A DNA stretch of 27,865 bases from JAABSQ01 sp964573705 (GTDB taxonomy: Bacteria > Desulfobacterota > Desulfobacteria > Desulfobacterales > Desulfococcaceae), in NCBI GenBank assembly GCA_964573705.1, contig CAZNLT010000068.1, positions 1 to 27,865 of the forward strand, in the 5' to 3' direction. The translations under genes were made by a program, and so were the position numbers. Shown one piece after another: positions 16,903 to 23,929 of this stretch (position 1 is the stretch's first letter; every line of letters begins with the position of its first letter). The notes below the pieces were generated by a model. That model was not told the DNA's origin, did no database searches, and worked only from the letters and a program-made list of their open reading frames with translations.

Positions 16903-18084
16903 ATGCCCACGATGGTCATTCCCCAGGAATACGCCCTCCTGCTGGTCTCCCTGGCGGCGCTGCTGCTGCCCGCCGTCAGCGGGCCTCTGGGAATACCGGC
17001 GGTGGTGGCGGAAATCCTCTTCGGAGTGCTCCTGGGAAAAAGCCTCCTGAATATGGAATTCGCGGGCGAATGGCTCCCTTTTCTCGCAGAGCTCGGTTTT
17101 CTCCTGCTCATGTTCCAGGCGGGAATGGAAATCGATTTCAGGACCCTCCGACGCCAGAGCCGGGGCCAGGTTCTCTTCCAATTCCTCTTTTTCTTCGTCA
17201 CTCTGGGCCTTTCCCTGGCGGCGGCCCTGCTTCTCGGCCGCGGCGTCTTCATGGCCCTGGTCCTGTCCACCACCTCCCTGGGGCTGGTGATGCCGACCCT
17301 GAAGGAAGCGGGGCTCAGCAGGACCGATCTGGGCCAGTCGATCCTCATCGCCGCCACCCTGGCGGATTTCCTCACCCTTTTCGGGATCACCTTCTACATC
17401 CTGTATATTCAACACGGCATCGGCTGGCGATTCGTTCTGCCCCTTCCCCTTTTTCTGGGGTTCGGCATTCTCCTTCGGCTGGGCCGGCTCTGGGCCTGGT
17501 GGCACCCGTCCCAGGCCGAACGGGTACTGGGGATTCAGGAGGACGCCCAGGAGATCGGGGTGCGGCTCTCCATGGCCCTGCTTTTTCTTTTCGTGGGCCT
17601 CTCGGAACTGGTGCATCTCGAACCGGTCCTGGGGGCCTTCATGGGCGGAAGCCTCTTTTCCTATGTTTTCAGAAAAAAACCGCTCCTGGAGACCAAGCTG
17701 TCCGCGCTGGGGTTCGGATTTCTGATTCCGGTTTTCTTCATCCACGTCGGAATGCAGTTCAACCTCTCCAATGTGCTTCACCCGGAACCGATTCTTTTTA
17801 CCCTCACTCTGCTGGGGTTCGCCCTGGTGGTGAAGCTGGGCCCGGCCTTTCTGCTGGTGCTTCGCGGCCGAAGCCTGCGGGAGGTCTTCCAGGTAGGGTT
17901 CCTGCTCTCCTCCCGGCTCAGCCTCATTATCGCCGCCGCCGCCATCGGGGTTCAGAACCGGCTCATCACCGAGGAAACCAAAGACGCCATCGTCTTTCTG
18001 GCCCTCATCACTTGCTTTCTGGGGCCGACCCTGTTTAAACTGTCTCTGGGACGACAATCCGCCTCATCGGCATCCGGTGCTTGA
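16903..18084 (+). CDS. CPA2-type cation/proton antiporter
   Basis: The 393-residue membrane protein is made almost entirely of hydrophobic helices, about 12 by eye. The first part, with LLLPAVSGPLGIPAVVAEILFG (in part) and a GVLLGKSLL segment, followed by LAELGFLLLMFQAGMEIDF, is typical of the Kef/NapA-like CPA2 family, which exchanges K+ or Na+ for protons across the inner membrane. ILIAATLADFLTLFG contains an acidic residue in the middle of a helix, as expected for ion binding. There is no C-terminal RCK domain; the upstream gene likely supplies it. GGAG sits about 8 bases before the ATG. Substrate ion and direction are not decidable from sequence. Confidence 0.9.
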   Translation: MPTMVIPQEYALLLVSLAALLLPAVSGPLGIPAVVAEILFGVLLGKSLLNMEFAGEWLPFLAELGFLLLMFQAGMEIDFRTLRRQSRGQVLFQFLFFFVTLGLSLAAALLLGRGVFMALVLSTTSLGLVMPTLKEAGLSRTDLGQSILIAATLADFLTLFGITFYILYIQHGIGWRFVLPLPLFLGFGILLRLGRLWAWWHPSQAERVLGIQEDAQEIGVRLSMALLFLFVGLSELVHLEPVLGAFMGGSLFSYVFRKKPLLETKLSALGFGFLIPVFFIHVGMQFNLSNVLHPEPILFTLTLLGFALVVKLGPAFLLVLRGRSLREVFQVGFLLSSRLSLIIAAAAIGVQNRLITEETKDAIVFLALITCFLGPTLFKLSLGRQSASSASGA

Positions 18085-18262
18085 CAGGCCCGCCGACATC
18101 ACAGTCGAAATCGATAGGAGGTCACGGGAACATATTGCGTGGACCGGGAGGAGACCGGACCGGCCTCCATTTCATTCGATCGGAAGGTTCAGGACCGGTT
18201 GTGGCGGTTGAGCGAGGAATATACCAAGGAATTTATGAATTTCTGATCCCGCCGGATCAGGG

Positions 18263-19255
18263 ATGATGATCGCCCATTCGCCTGAAAACAAGGAAATGAA
18301 AAAATCCGGCCTGCAGAGAAAAATCGCCATTCGGATTCATCTCCGAGATGCGGGTAAATCGGTCATCGATTTCCTGTCCGGACGCTTCCGCTATCAAAGC
18401 CGGATCGAGTGGCTGCGGGATATGGAAGCAGGCCGCATTCGACTCAACGAAAAACCGGTAAGCGCCGGCCTTCCGCTCGCCCCCGGAGATATCCTTTCCT
18501 ACCATCCGCCGGAACACCTCGAACCCCAGATCAACCCGGACTATGAAATCGTGTACCGGGATGACGCCATCCTGGTGATCGACAAGCCGGGCAATCTCCC
18601 CTGCCACCCGGGCGGCCGCTACTTCGCCCATACCCTCTGGGGGTTGCTCAAGACACGAGAGGGGCTGGAAAACATCCATTTCGTCCACCGCCTGGACCGG
18701 GAGACCTCGGGTCTGGTGCTGGTTGTCAAAGATCCCGAGACCGCCCGCATCTGCCAGGCCCGGTTTGAAGCCGGAACCGTCCGGAAAGTCTATCAGGTGC
18801 TGGTGGAGGGGGATTTTCCGTCTGAGCCGATGATCGTCGAGGGGTATCTCACGCCCGACACAAGCAGCCCGGTGCGAAAAAAGCGGCGGTTTGTTTCATC
18901 CATCGGAAAAGAACCGATTTCCGCCGCGGCGCAATACTGCCGAACCCGTTTTCGGCTATTGAAACGTCACGGCAAGATCAGCCTCATCGAAGCCCGCCCC
19001 GAAACCGGCCGCCTTCACCAGATTCGGGCCACTCTGTGCAGCATGGGATACCCGGTGGTCGGGGACAAACTCTACGGAGTCGATGACACCCTGTTTTTGC
19101 GCTTCATCGAGGACCGGCTCACCCCCGAAGACCGGATACACCTGCGGATAGGTCGGCAGGCGCTTCATGCATCCGAATTGGGCTTTCGGCATCCGAGAAC
19201 CGGGGCTCAACTCTTATACCAAATTCCCATTCCCTTAGATATGGGTGGCCAGTAA
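18263..19255 (+). CDS. RluA-family 23S rRNA-type pseudouridine synthase
   Basis: The 330-residue protein converts uridine to pseudouridine in RNA. An S4 RNA-binding domain lies at about 45-90 (SRIEWLRDMEAGRIRLNEKP in essence), and the catalytic domain carries the aspartate in HRLDRETSGL (D145). LVIDKPGNLPCHP, RPETGRLHQIRATL and GDKLYG are all RluA/RluC/RluD motifs. Candidate starts are the tandem ATG codons at 18263 and 18266, or ATG 18296 with GGAA just before it; I give the longest. The target site is not evident. No cobalamin role is known. The codons near the stop take part in an inverted repeat described separately. Confidence 0.9.
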   Translation: MMIAHSPENKEMKKSGLQRKIAIRIHLRDAGKSVIDFLSGRFRYQSRIEWLRDMEAGRIRLNEKPVSAGLPLAPGDILSYHPPEHLEPQINPDYEIVYRDDAILVIDKPGNLPCHPGGRYFAHTLWGLLKTREGLENIHFVHRLDRETSGLVLVVKDPETARICQARFEAGTVRKVYQVLVEGDFPSEPMIVEGYLTPDTSSPVRKKRRFVSSIGKEPISAAAQYCRTRFRLLKRHGKISLIEARPETGRLHQIRATLCSMGYPVVGDKLYGVDDTLFLRFIEDRLTPEDRIHLRIGRQALHASELGFRHPRTGAQLLYQIPIPLDMGGQ

Positions 19256-19293
19256 CTTCAGAATGGGAATTTAATGAAAAAATGCTTTTTTTT
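19221..19293 (+). terminator. Possible terminator: 12-bp inverted repeat across the RluA stop, then a T run
   Basis: AAATTCCCATTC at 19221-19232 is exactly complementary to GAATGGGAATTT at 19261-19272, with 28 bases between. A run of eight T lies at 19286-19293, preceded by six A. The large loop and the 13-base gap before the T run make this a poor classical terminator, so it might instead be a junction of the AT-rich island that begins here. Confidence 0.3.
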
Positions 19294-19476
19294 GATAGTT
19301 ACTTGCATCCGAATTCTATTCCCGTTAAAAGATAAGAAAAGCGCCCACCATTACTGCGATAATCGATTCGGTGTAAACTGGATTTGCATAAGACTATAAA
19401 ATTTTGATCTCGGCTACTAACTTGATTCGATAAAAAAGACTTTTCCCACCTTCATTTATCGGAATTTTCTGTAATT

Positions 19477-19505
19477 TTGACAAGTACTGATTTTCAGTGA
19501 ATAGT
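19477..19505 (+). promoter_or_regulatory. Sigma70-like promoter of the ATPase/Toprim-like pair
   Basis: A perfect TTGACA at 19477-19482 is followed, after 17 bases, by AATAGT at 19500-19505 (four of six). Transcription would start near 19512, about 30 bases upstream of the GTG start, which has TTGGAG (19531-19536) before it. The surrounding 286 bases are strikingly A/T-rich compared with flanking genes and contain no open reading frame I would defend. Confidence 0.5.
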
Positions 19506-19541
19506 GGCTGCCAATCTTAAGAGTAATTTTTTGGAGAACTC

Positions 19542-21014
19542 GTGCTGACTCGACTGAAAGTTTCCGGTTTTAAAAACCTCATGGATGTCGACATCCGATT
19601 CGGCCCCTTCACCTGTATTGCCGGTGCGAACGGCGTCGGAAAATCCAATCTGTTTGATGCTATCCGGTTTTTGAGTGCTCTGGCCAACCATCCGCTGATC
19701 GATGCCGCCCTCTCTGTTCGTGCGGAAAAAGGAAATACCGGAGATGTAAGAAACATTTTCCACAGAATTGGGAACCAATATTCCGAAAAGATGTCATTTG
19801 AAGCAGAAATGATCATCCCCAAGGAAGGAATTGATGATCTAGGGCAAAAGGCGACAGCCAGTATCACGTTTCTACGTTATTCCCTAACAATCGGGTATCA
19901 CACGGACGACGACCTCTCCTCTCTCGGAAAACTGAAACTGATTGAAGAAAAGCTGGAACATATCAATCGTCGGGAGGCCTCTAAATTTCTGAAATTTCCT
20001 CACAGTGCGGGAAAATGGCGACAATCGGTGCTGCATGGCCGCAGAAGCGCGCCCTTTATTTCAACCGGCACCAATAAGGAAGGAAATCCGATTATCAAGT
20101 TAGCACAGGACGGCAGCGGCGGGATGCCGAAATCCTTTTTAGTGAACACCTTGCCGCGAACTGTGCTGTCCACGGTGAATGCGACGGAAAGCCCTACCGC
20201 CCTGATCGCCCGGCGGGAAATGCAGTCCTGGCGGCTGCTGCAGCTTGAACCGACCGCCTTGAGAGAGCCCGATCGATTCATCACATCGCCCGGTTTAAGT
20301 GCGAATGGTGCACACATACCTGCTACCCTGTTTGCATTGTCCAGAGAATTCAGCAAAGACGGGCAATCCCCGGAAAATTGGATCTATGAACAGATCGGAA
20401 ACCGTTTGTCGGAATTGATTGATGATGTTCATGCCGTATTCATCGACAAAGATGAGAAACGGGAACTCCTTACCTTGAATGTTGAAGGGCATAACGGTAC
20501 GGTTCACCCGGCCCGTTCTCTTTCAGACGGGTCTTTGCGGTTTTTGGCCCTGGCGGTGATTGAACTCGATCCGACGATGAGCGGACTGATTTGTCTTGAA
20601 GAACCGGAAAACGGCATTCATCCCGACAGGATAACCGCCATTTTAGATCTATTAAAAGATATTGCAGTCGATCCCTTTGAACCGGAAGGCTCGGACAATC
20701 CCCTGCGCCAGGTCATCGTCAATACGCATTCTCCGTGGGTGGTGAAGCAGGTCCCGGACGACAGCCTGTTAATCGCCGAACTGCAAGAGACCATCCATGA
20801 CGGCCGTCGGTGCAAAGGGGTGCGATTCGGCTGGCTGCCGGAAACCTGGCGTGCAGAAGCGGCATCCGATATTTCACCGATCGCCAAAGGGAAAATCCTG
20901 AGCTATGTAACACCGGAATCAGCTTCCCGGTCTGAGAATAGGCACCCTACAAATACCAGGCGAGTCATGGATCGACCTGATTTTCAACGGCCGCTTCCCT
21001 TTGAACAGCCGTAA
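19542..21014 (+). CDS. OLD/RecF-like AAA ATPase, predicted defence protein
   Basis: The 490-residue protein is an ABC/SMC-type ATPase: FKNLMDVDIRFGPFTCIAG (10-28), Walker A GANGVGKSN (28-36), an ABC-like signature SLSDGSLRFLAL (326-337), Walker B LICLEEPENGIHP (349-361) with the tandem glutamates, and the switch histidine in NTHSPW (394-399). The 100-320 insert between nucleotide motifs is where this family carries its variable domain. It lacks the C-terminal Toprim nuclease of OLD proteins; the adjacent gene seems to provide it. The GTG start follows a good GGAG. Its stop overlaps the next start (TAATG). Base composition and codon use are more A/T-rich than the neighbouring cob genes, suggesting transfer. 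The antiphage role is inferred from architecture and pairing. Confidence 0.85.
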   Translation: MLTRLKVSGFKNLMDVDIRFGPFTCIAGANGVGKSNLFDAIRFLSALANHPLIDAALSVRAEKGNTGDVRNIFHRIGNQYSEKMSFEAEMIIPKEGIDDLGQKATASITFLRYSLTIGYHTDDDLSSLGKLKLIEEKLEHINRREASKFLKFPHSAGKWRQSVLHGRRSAPFISTGTNKEGNPIIKLAQDGSGGMPKSFLVNTLPRTVLSTVNATESPTALIARREMQSWRLLQLEPTALREPDRFITSPGLSANGAHIPATLFALSREFSKDGQSPENWIYEQIGNRLSELIDDVHAVFIDKDEKRELLTLNVEGHNGTVHPARSLSDGSLRFLALAVIELDPTMSGLICLEEPENGIHPDRITAILDLLKDIAVDPFEPEGSDNPLRQVIVNTHSPWVVKQVPDDSLLIAELQETIHDGRRCKGVRFGWLPETWRAEAASDISPIAKGKILSYVTPESASRSENRHPTNTRRVMDRPDFQRPLPFEQP

Positions 21015-21661
21015 TGAATGAACTCAGGTATACCCTCATCACCGACGGCAGTTCGGACACAGTGCTGATTCCCATCATCACCTGGACCCTTCGAGTGAAC
21101 GGGATCGCAGGTGCTATTCAACCGCAATGGGCGGACCTTCGTCTTTTTTCGGAAGGCACCAAGCTGGATGAAAAAATCTGCACCAGTACCGAGTACTACC
21201 CGTGTGATGTTCTCTTTATCCATCGAGATGCCGAAAAAGAGTTGCGAGAAAATCGCGCAAAGGAAATCTTGGCCACATACTATGCCAGTAGAATGACAAA
21301 AACAATTCAGATTCCGCCCATTTGCGTCATTCCGGTTCGAATGCAGGAATCCTGGCTCTTGTTTGATGAAACAGCCATTCGCCAAGCGGCCGGGAACAAA
21401 AACGGGCAAATTTTCCTGCCCCTGCCGCCTCTCAATACCATCGAGTCCATCCCGGATCCCAAGAATCTCCTCCATGAGTGTCTAAAAAGAGCAAGCGGAC
21501 GAACAGGCCGACGATTGAAGAAATTCCGCCCCGCATCAAGTGCCCATCAAATTCCAAACTTTATAGAAGATTTTTCTCCGCTGAGGTCCCTTTCAGCATT
21601 TGACGCTTTTGAAAATGACCTCAGAGAAGCTCTGAAAAATCTACGACACAGAAAACATTGA
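21014..21661 (+). CDS. Toprim-like partner of the ATPase, DUF4276-type
   Basis: The 215-residue protein starts TLITDGSSDTVLIP, where the usual Toprim glutamate is an aspartate (D11) followed by Gly and D15. A second acidic site is CDVLFIHRDAEKE (D72, E74, E76), replacing the common D-x-D. VIPVRMQESWLLFDETAIR (106-123 or so) closely resembles the E-x-W-L-L-x-D segment that I associate with DUF4276-like proteins, which often follow RecF/OLD-like ATPases. The family assignment is from memory of motifs and is moderate. A nuclease or nucleotide-handling role is inferred. It is coupled to the ATPase by a one-base overlap and shares its A/T-rich composition. The C-terminal 60 residues are basic. Confidence 0.65.
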   Translation: MNELRYTLITDGSSDTVLIPIITWTLRVNGIAGAIQPQWADLRLFSEGTKLDEKICTSTEYYPCDVLFIHRDAEKELRENRAKEILATYYASRMTKTIQIPPICVIPVRMQESWLLFDETAIRQAAGNKNGQIFLPLPPLNTIESIPDPKNLLHECLKRASGRTGRRLKKFRPASSAHQIPNFIEDFSPLRSLSAFDAFENDLREALKNLRHRKH

Positions 21662-21757
21662 AATTCGAACAATCGATCTCCGACATTTCCTCTTTTCTGT
21701 ATCCCCCGACCTGAACTGAGAACATCCATTTTATTCCTTTCTTTTCCGAGTTTCCAT

Positions 21758-21786
21758 TTGACATCCCCCATCCGTTTGGATATGTC
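21758..21786 (+). promoter_or_regulatory. Possible promoter for cobS-cobD
   Basis: A perfect TTGACA at 21758-21763 is followed 17 bases later by TATGTC at 21781-21786, a weak -10. It lies in the 193-base gap after the Toprim-like gene. About 60 bases would separate the transcription start from the cobS ATG, too short for a full cobalamin riboswitch, and I see no B12 box (GCCACTG-like) in the gap. Confidence 0.35.
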
Positions 21787-21854
21787 GGCACCGGAACCGA
21801 TGACCGGATCCGTCCCGCCAGCGGATTCGAAATACGAGCACGGAATTTGGCCCT

Positions 21855-22583
21855 ATGAAACGACTGCGCGCGGCCCTTCAATTCATCACGATTTTGCCCG
21901 CCGGAAAACCGGTGGATTTCGACCCCTCGGGGATGATCCCCTATTTTCCTATTGTGGGGTTGATTATAGGCGGCCTGCTGGCGGTGTTCGATCTATTGGC
22001 AACTCAGCTCTGGTCGCCCCCGGTGGCCGCGATTCTGGATGTGCTGTTTCTGATCTGGATCACCGGTGCGTTTCATATCGACGGGCTGGGCGATATGGCC
22101 GACGGGCTTTACGGCAACCGGCCCCGGGAAAAGGCCTTGGTCATCATGAAAGACAGCCGGGTGGGGGCGATGGGGTTGGTGGCGATCGTGTCGGGGCTGG
22201 CGGTGAAATGGGGCGGCATTTCGGAAATGGAAGCCCATCGTTGGCTGCTCCTCTGGGTGATTCCGGCCTTTGCCCGGGGAAGCATGATCTTCGGGTTTCG
22301 ATTTCTTCCCTATGGACGTCCGGAAGGCGGCACGGGGCATGATTTTTTCAAGGAAAAACCAAAAAGCATCGCCTTTATCGGGCTGCTGATTCCGATTCTT
22401 TTCTCGCTCCTGGCCGGATGGCGCGGGGTTCTGGTGATCCTGGTTTTTTTCATGGTCACCTTCGGGATGTTGATGTTCTACAAAAAACGAATGGGTTGCA
22501 TCACCGGCGACATGTTGGGAGCCATGAGCGAGATTACGGAATCGGCGCTCTTTCTGACGGCCGGGCTGGGAGCGGGATTATGA
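21855..22583 (+). CDS. cobS: Adenosylcobinamide-GDP ribazoletransferase CobS
   Basis: CobS, an inner-membrane enzyme, joins adenosylcobinamide-GDP to alpha-ribazole or its phosphate, completing the nucleotide loop. The 242-residue protein opens with LRAALQFITILPAG, contains YFPIVGLIIGGLL and the metal-binding signature GAFHIDGLGDMADGLYG (71-87), then ALVIMKDSRVGAMG, and has several hydrophobic helices across its length. RMGCITGDMLGAMSEITES near the end matches the family's GxTGDxxGA motif. The ribosome-binding site is weak. Its stop overlaps the cobD start through ATGA. Composition returns to the GC-rich level of the other cob genes. Confidence 0.95.
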   Translation: MKRLRAALQFITILPAGKPVDFDPSGMIPYFPIVGLIIGGLLAVFDLLATQLWSPPVAAILDVLFLIWITGAFHIDGLGDMADGLYGNRPREKALVIMKDSRVGAMGLVAIVSGLAVKWGGISEMEAHRWLLLWVIPAFARGSMIFGFRFLPYGRPEGGTGHDFFKEKPKSIAFIGLLIPILFSLLAGWRGVLVILVFFMVTFGMLMFYKKRMGCITGDMLGAMSEITESALFLTAGLGAGL

Positions 22584-23653
22584 TCGACGGACACGGCGGG
22601 AACATCTACCATCTGGCCCTGCGCCTCGGGTGCGGCCCCGAGGAGATCATCGACATGAGCAGCAATGTCAATCCGTTAGGTCCGCCGCCCGGTCTCCTGG
22701 ACCACCTGAAAAATCACCTGGACAGCATCAAAGCCCTGCCGGAAGTCGACTCCGGTGGGGCCGTAAATGCCTTCTCCCAACGGTATGGCCTGCCGGCCAC
22801 CCGCATCCTGGCGGGCAACGGCACCACCCAGTTTATTCATGCGCTGCCCCGGGCGCTGGCATCCCGCCGGGTGCTGATCCTGGGGCCGACCTATGCCGAC
22901 TATGCCGACGCCTGCCGCATGCACCAGGTCCCCTTTGAATACTTCCTCACCGAGGAAGCCGACGGATTTCAAACGGATATGGCGCGACTGGCCCGGAATG
23001 CCGGCCGGTTCGATACCGTATTTATCTGCAACCCCAACAATCCCACCGGGCAACTCATCCACGGGGGTGCCCTTGAATCCCTGTGTCGGGCATTTCCGGA
23101 AACCCGGTTCATCATCGATGAATCCTATCTCTCCTTTGCAGACCGTGAGGAAGACCATACACTGCTTGGAATGGACCTCCCGAATGCTGTGGTGCTGCAT
23201 TCCATGTCCAAGATATTTCGAGTGCCGGGGCTGCGAATCGGGTTTCTGGCGGCACCGGAACCCATCATCGATCAGATGAAGCGGTACTTCCTGCCCTGGA
23301 GTGTCAACAACCTGGCCCAGCAGGCGGTGATTCATTTGATGACCCATCGGACGGAAACCGATGCTTTTGTTCAACATTCCCGGCGATTTTTGGAGAAAGA
23401 ACGGCAGCGCCTGGCGGCGAGTCTTAAAAGTCATCCCGCCCTAATCCTTTTCCCCAGCTGCACCTCGTTCATTCTGATTCGGCTGCTTCAGGGATATACC
23501 GCGGAGAAGATCTGCGATGCGTTGGCCCGCCACCGCATCCTGATCCGCAACTGTGGCAATTTCGAGGGGTTGTCGGATCAATTTATCCGCATATCACTCA
23601 AAACCGCCGATATCAACCGCAGGGTGATTGAGCAGCTGCTTACGATAAGGTAA
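22580..23653 (+). CDS. cobD: L-threonine-O-3-phosphate decarboxylase CobD
   Basis: This PLP enzyme makes (R)-1-amino-2-propanol phosphate, the linker of the nucleotide loop. The 357-residue fold-type I aminotransferase-like protein shows MSSNVNPLGPP (26-36), typical of CobD, then NPNNPTG (151-157), the PLP-contacting D180 in FIIDESYLSF, and the Schiff-base lysine K211 in HSMSKIFRVPGLRIG. I chose the ATG at 22580, which overlaps the cobS stop and gives the IDGHGGN opening common in CobD; the frame is open upstream inside cobS but that is out-of-frame coding. Histidinol-phosphate aminotransferase is the closest alternative; the cobS neighbour and N-terminal motif favour CobD. Confidence 0.9.
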   Translation: MIDGHGGNIYHLALRLGCGPEEIIDMSSNVNPLGPPPGLLDHLKNHLDSIKALPEVDSGGAVNAFSQRYGLPATRILAGNGTTQFIHALPRALASRRVLILGPTYADYADACRMHQVPFEYFLTEEADGFQTDMARLARNAGRFDTVFICNPNNPTGQLIHGGALESLCRAFPETRFIIDESYLSFADREEDHTLLGMDLPNAVVLHSMSKIFRVPGLRIGFLAAPEPIIDQMKRYFLPWSVNNLAQQAVIHLMTHRTETDAFVQHSRRFLEKERQRLAASLKSHPALILFPSCTSFILIRLLQGYTAEKICDALARHRILIRNCGNFEGLSDQFIRISLKTADINRRVIEQLLTIR

Positions 23654-23687
23654 GGAACTTCACCTGGCGAATTTTGACCTTGATCAT

Positions 23688-23808
23688 CGTTTCGGCCAAA
23701 CCTGAATCAGGGATAGGCCACCCCAGGATATTTTCCCGGGCCGGGAAGCTGTTTGAGCGGATGCGAGTTCTTGTCGGGCCGGGAAAATATCCTGGGGTGG
23801 CCGAAACG
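23688..23808. repeat. Long interrupted inverted repeat (possible REP/MITE-like element)
   Basis: A perfect 24-base arm at 23716-23739 pairs with 23779-23802, leaving a 39-base loop. A further 10 bases, CGTTTCGGCC at 23688-23697, pair with GGCCGAAACG at 23799-23808; on the left side the outer and inner arm segments are split by 18 bases (23698-23715) that hold their own small palindrome CCTGAATCAGG (23701-23711). The stem sits between cobD and the DUF1703-type gene and could fold in DNA or RNA. The loop contains GCTGTTTGAGCGG, which reminds me of a widespread repeat that often yields spurious LFERSEF-like translations; that link is tentative. Confidence 0.75.
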
Positions 23809-23881
23809 GTGTTCATGGCCCGAATTTTCCACCGAGGCTTTCCTGAAAATGGGCTTTGTCCTTCCCTTCCGGTATCATCCC

Positions 23882-23890
23882 TGATATGAT
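23882..23890 (+). promoter_or_regulatory. Possible extended -10 promoter element
   Basis: TGATATGAT (23882-23890) combines a TG dinucleotide with TATGAT, a five-of-six -10 match, 39 bases upstream of the DUF1703-type ATG. No convincing -35 is placed. AGGAG at 23919-23923 with a 6-base spacer precedes that ATG and supports the start. Confidence 0.35.
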
Positions 23891-23929
23891 TCTTGTATCC
23901 CTGAAACCCTGAATCCCCAGGAGCCCGGC

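Noticed and set aside
16873..18057. 394-codon minus-strand frame opposite the antiporter
   Set aside because: Extremely rich in Gln, Glu and Gly, as expected from the complement of Leu-rich membrane helices; the sense protein is a clear transporter.
21758..22342. 194-codon frame starting before cobS in another frame
   Set aside because: It overlaps cobS, whose motifs are unambiguous; the product has no coherent features.
22418..22579. Longer N-terminus for CobD
   Set aside because: It overlaps cobS coding sequence and lacks family resemblance; ATG 22580 couples with the cobS stop.
23674..23889. 71-codon open frame through the inverted repeat
   Set aside because: It is produced by the repeat itself; a TTG start, no separate ribosome-binding site and no family resemblance make a protein unlikely.
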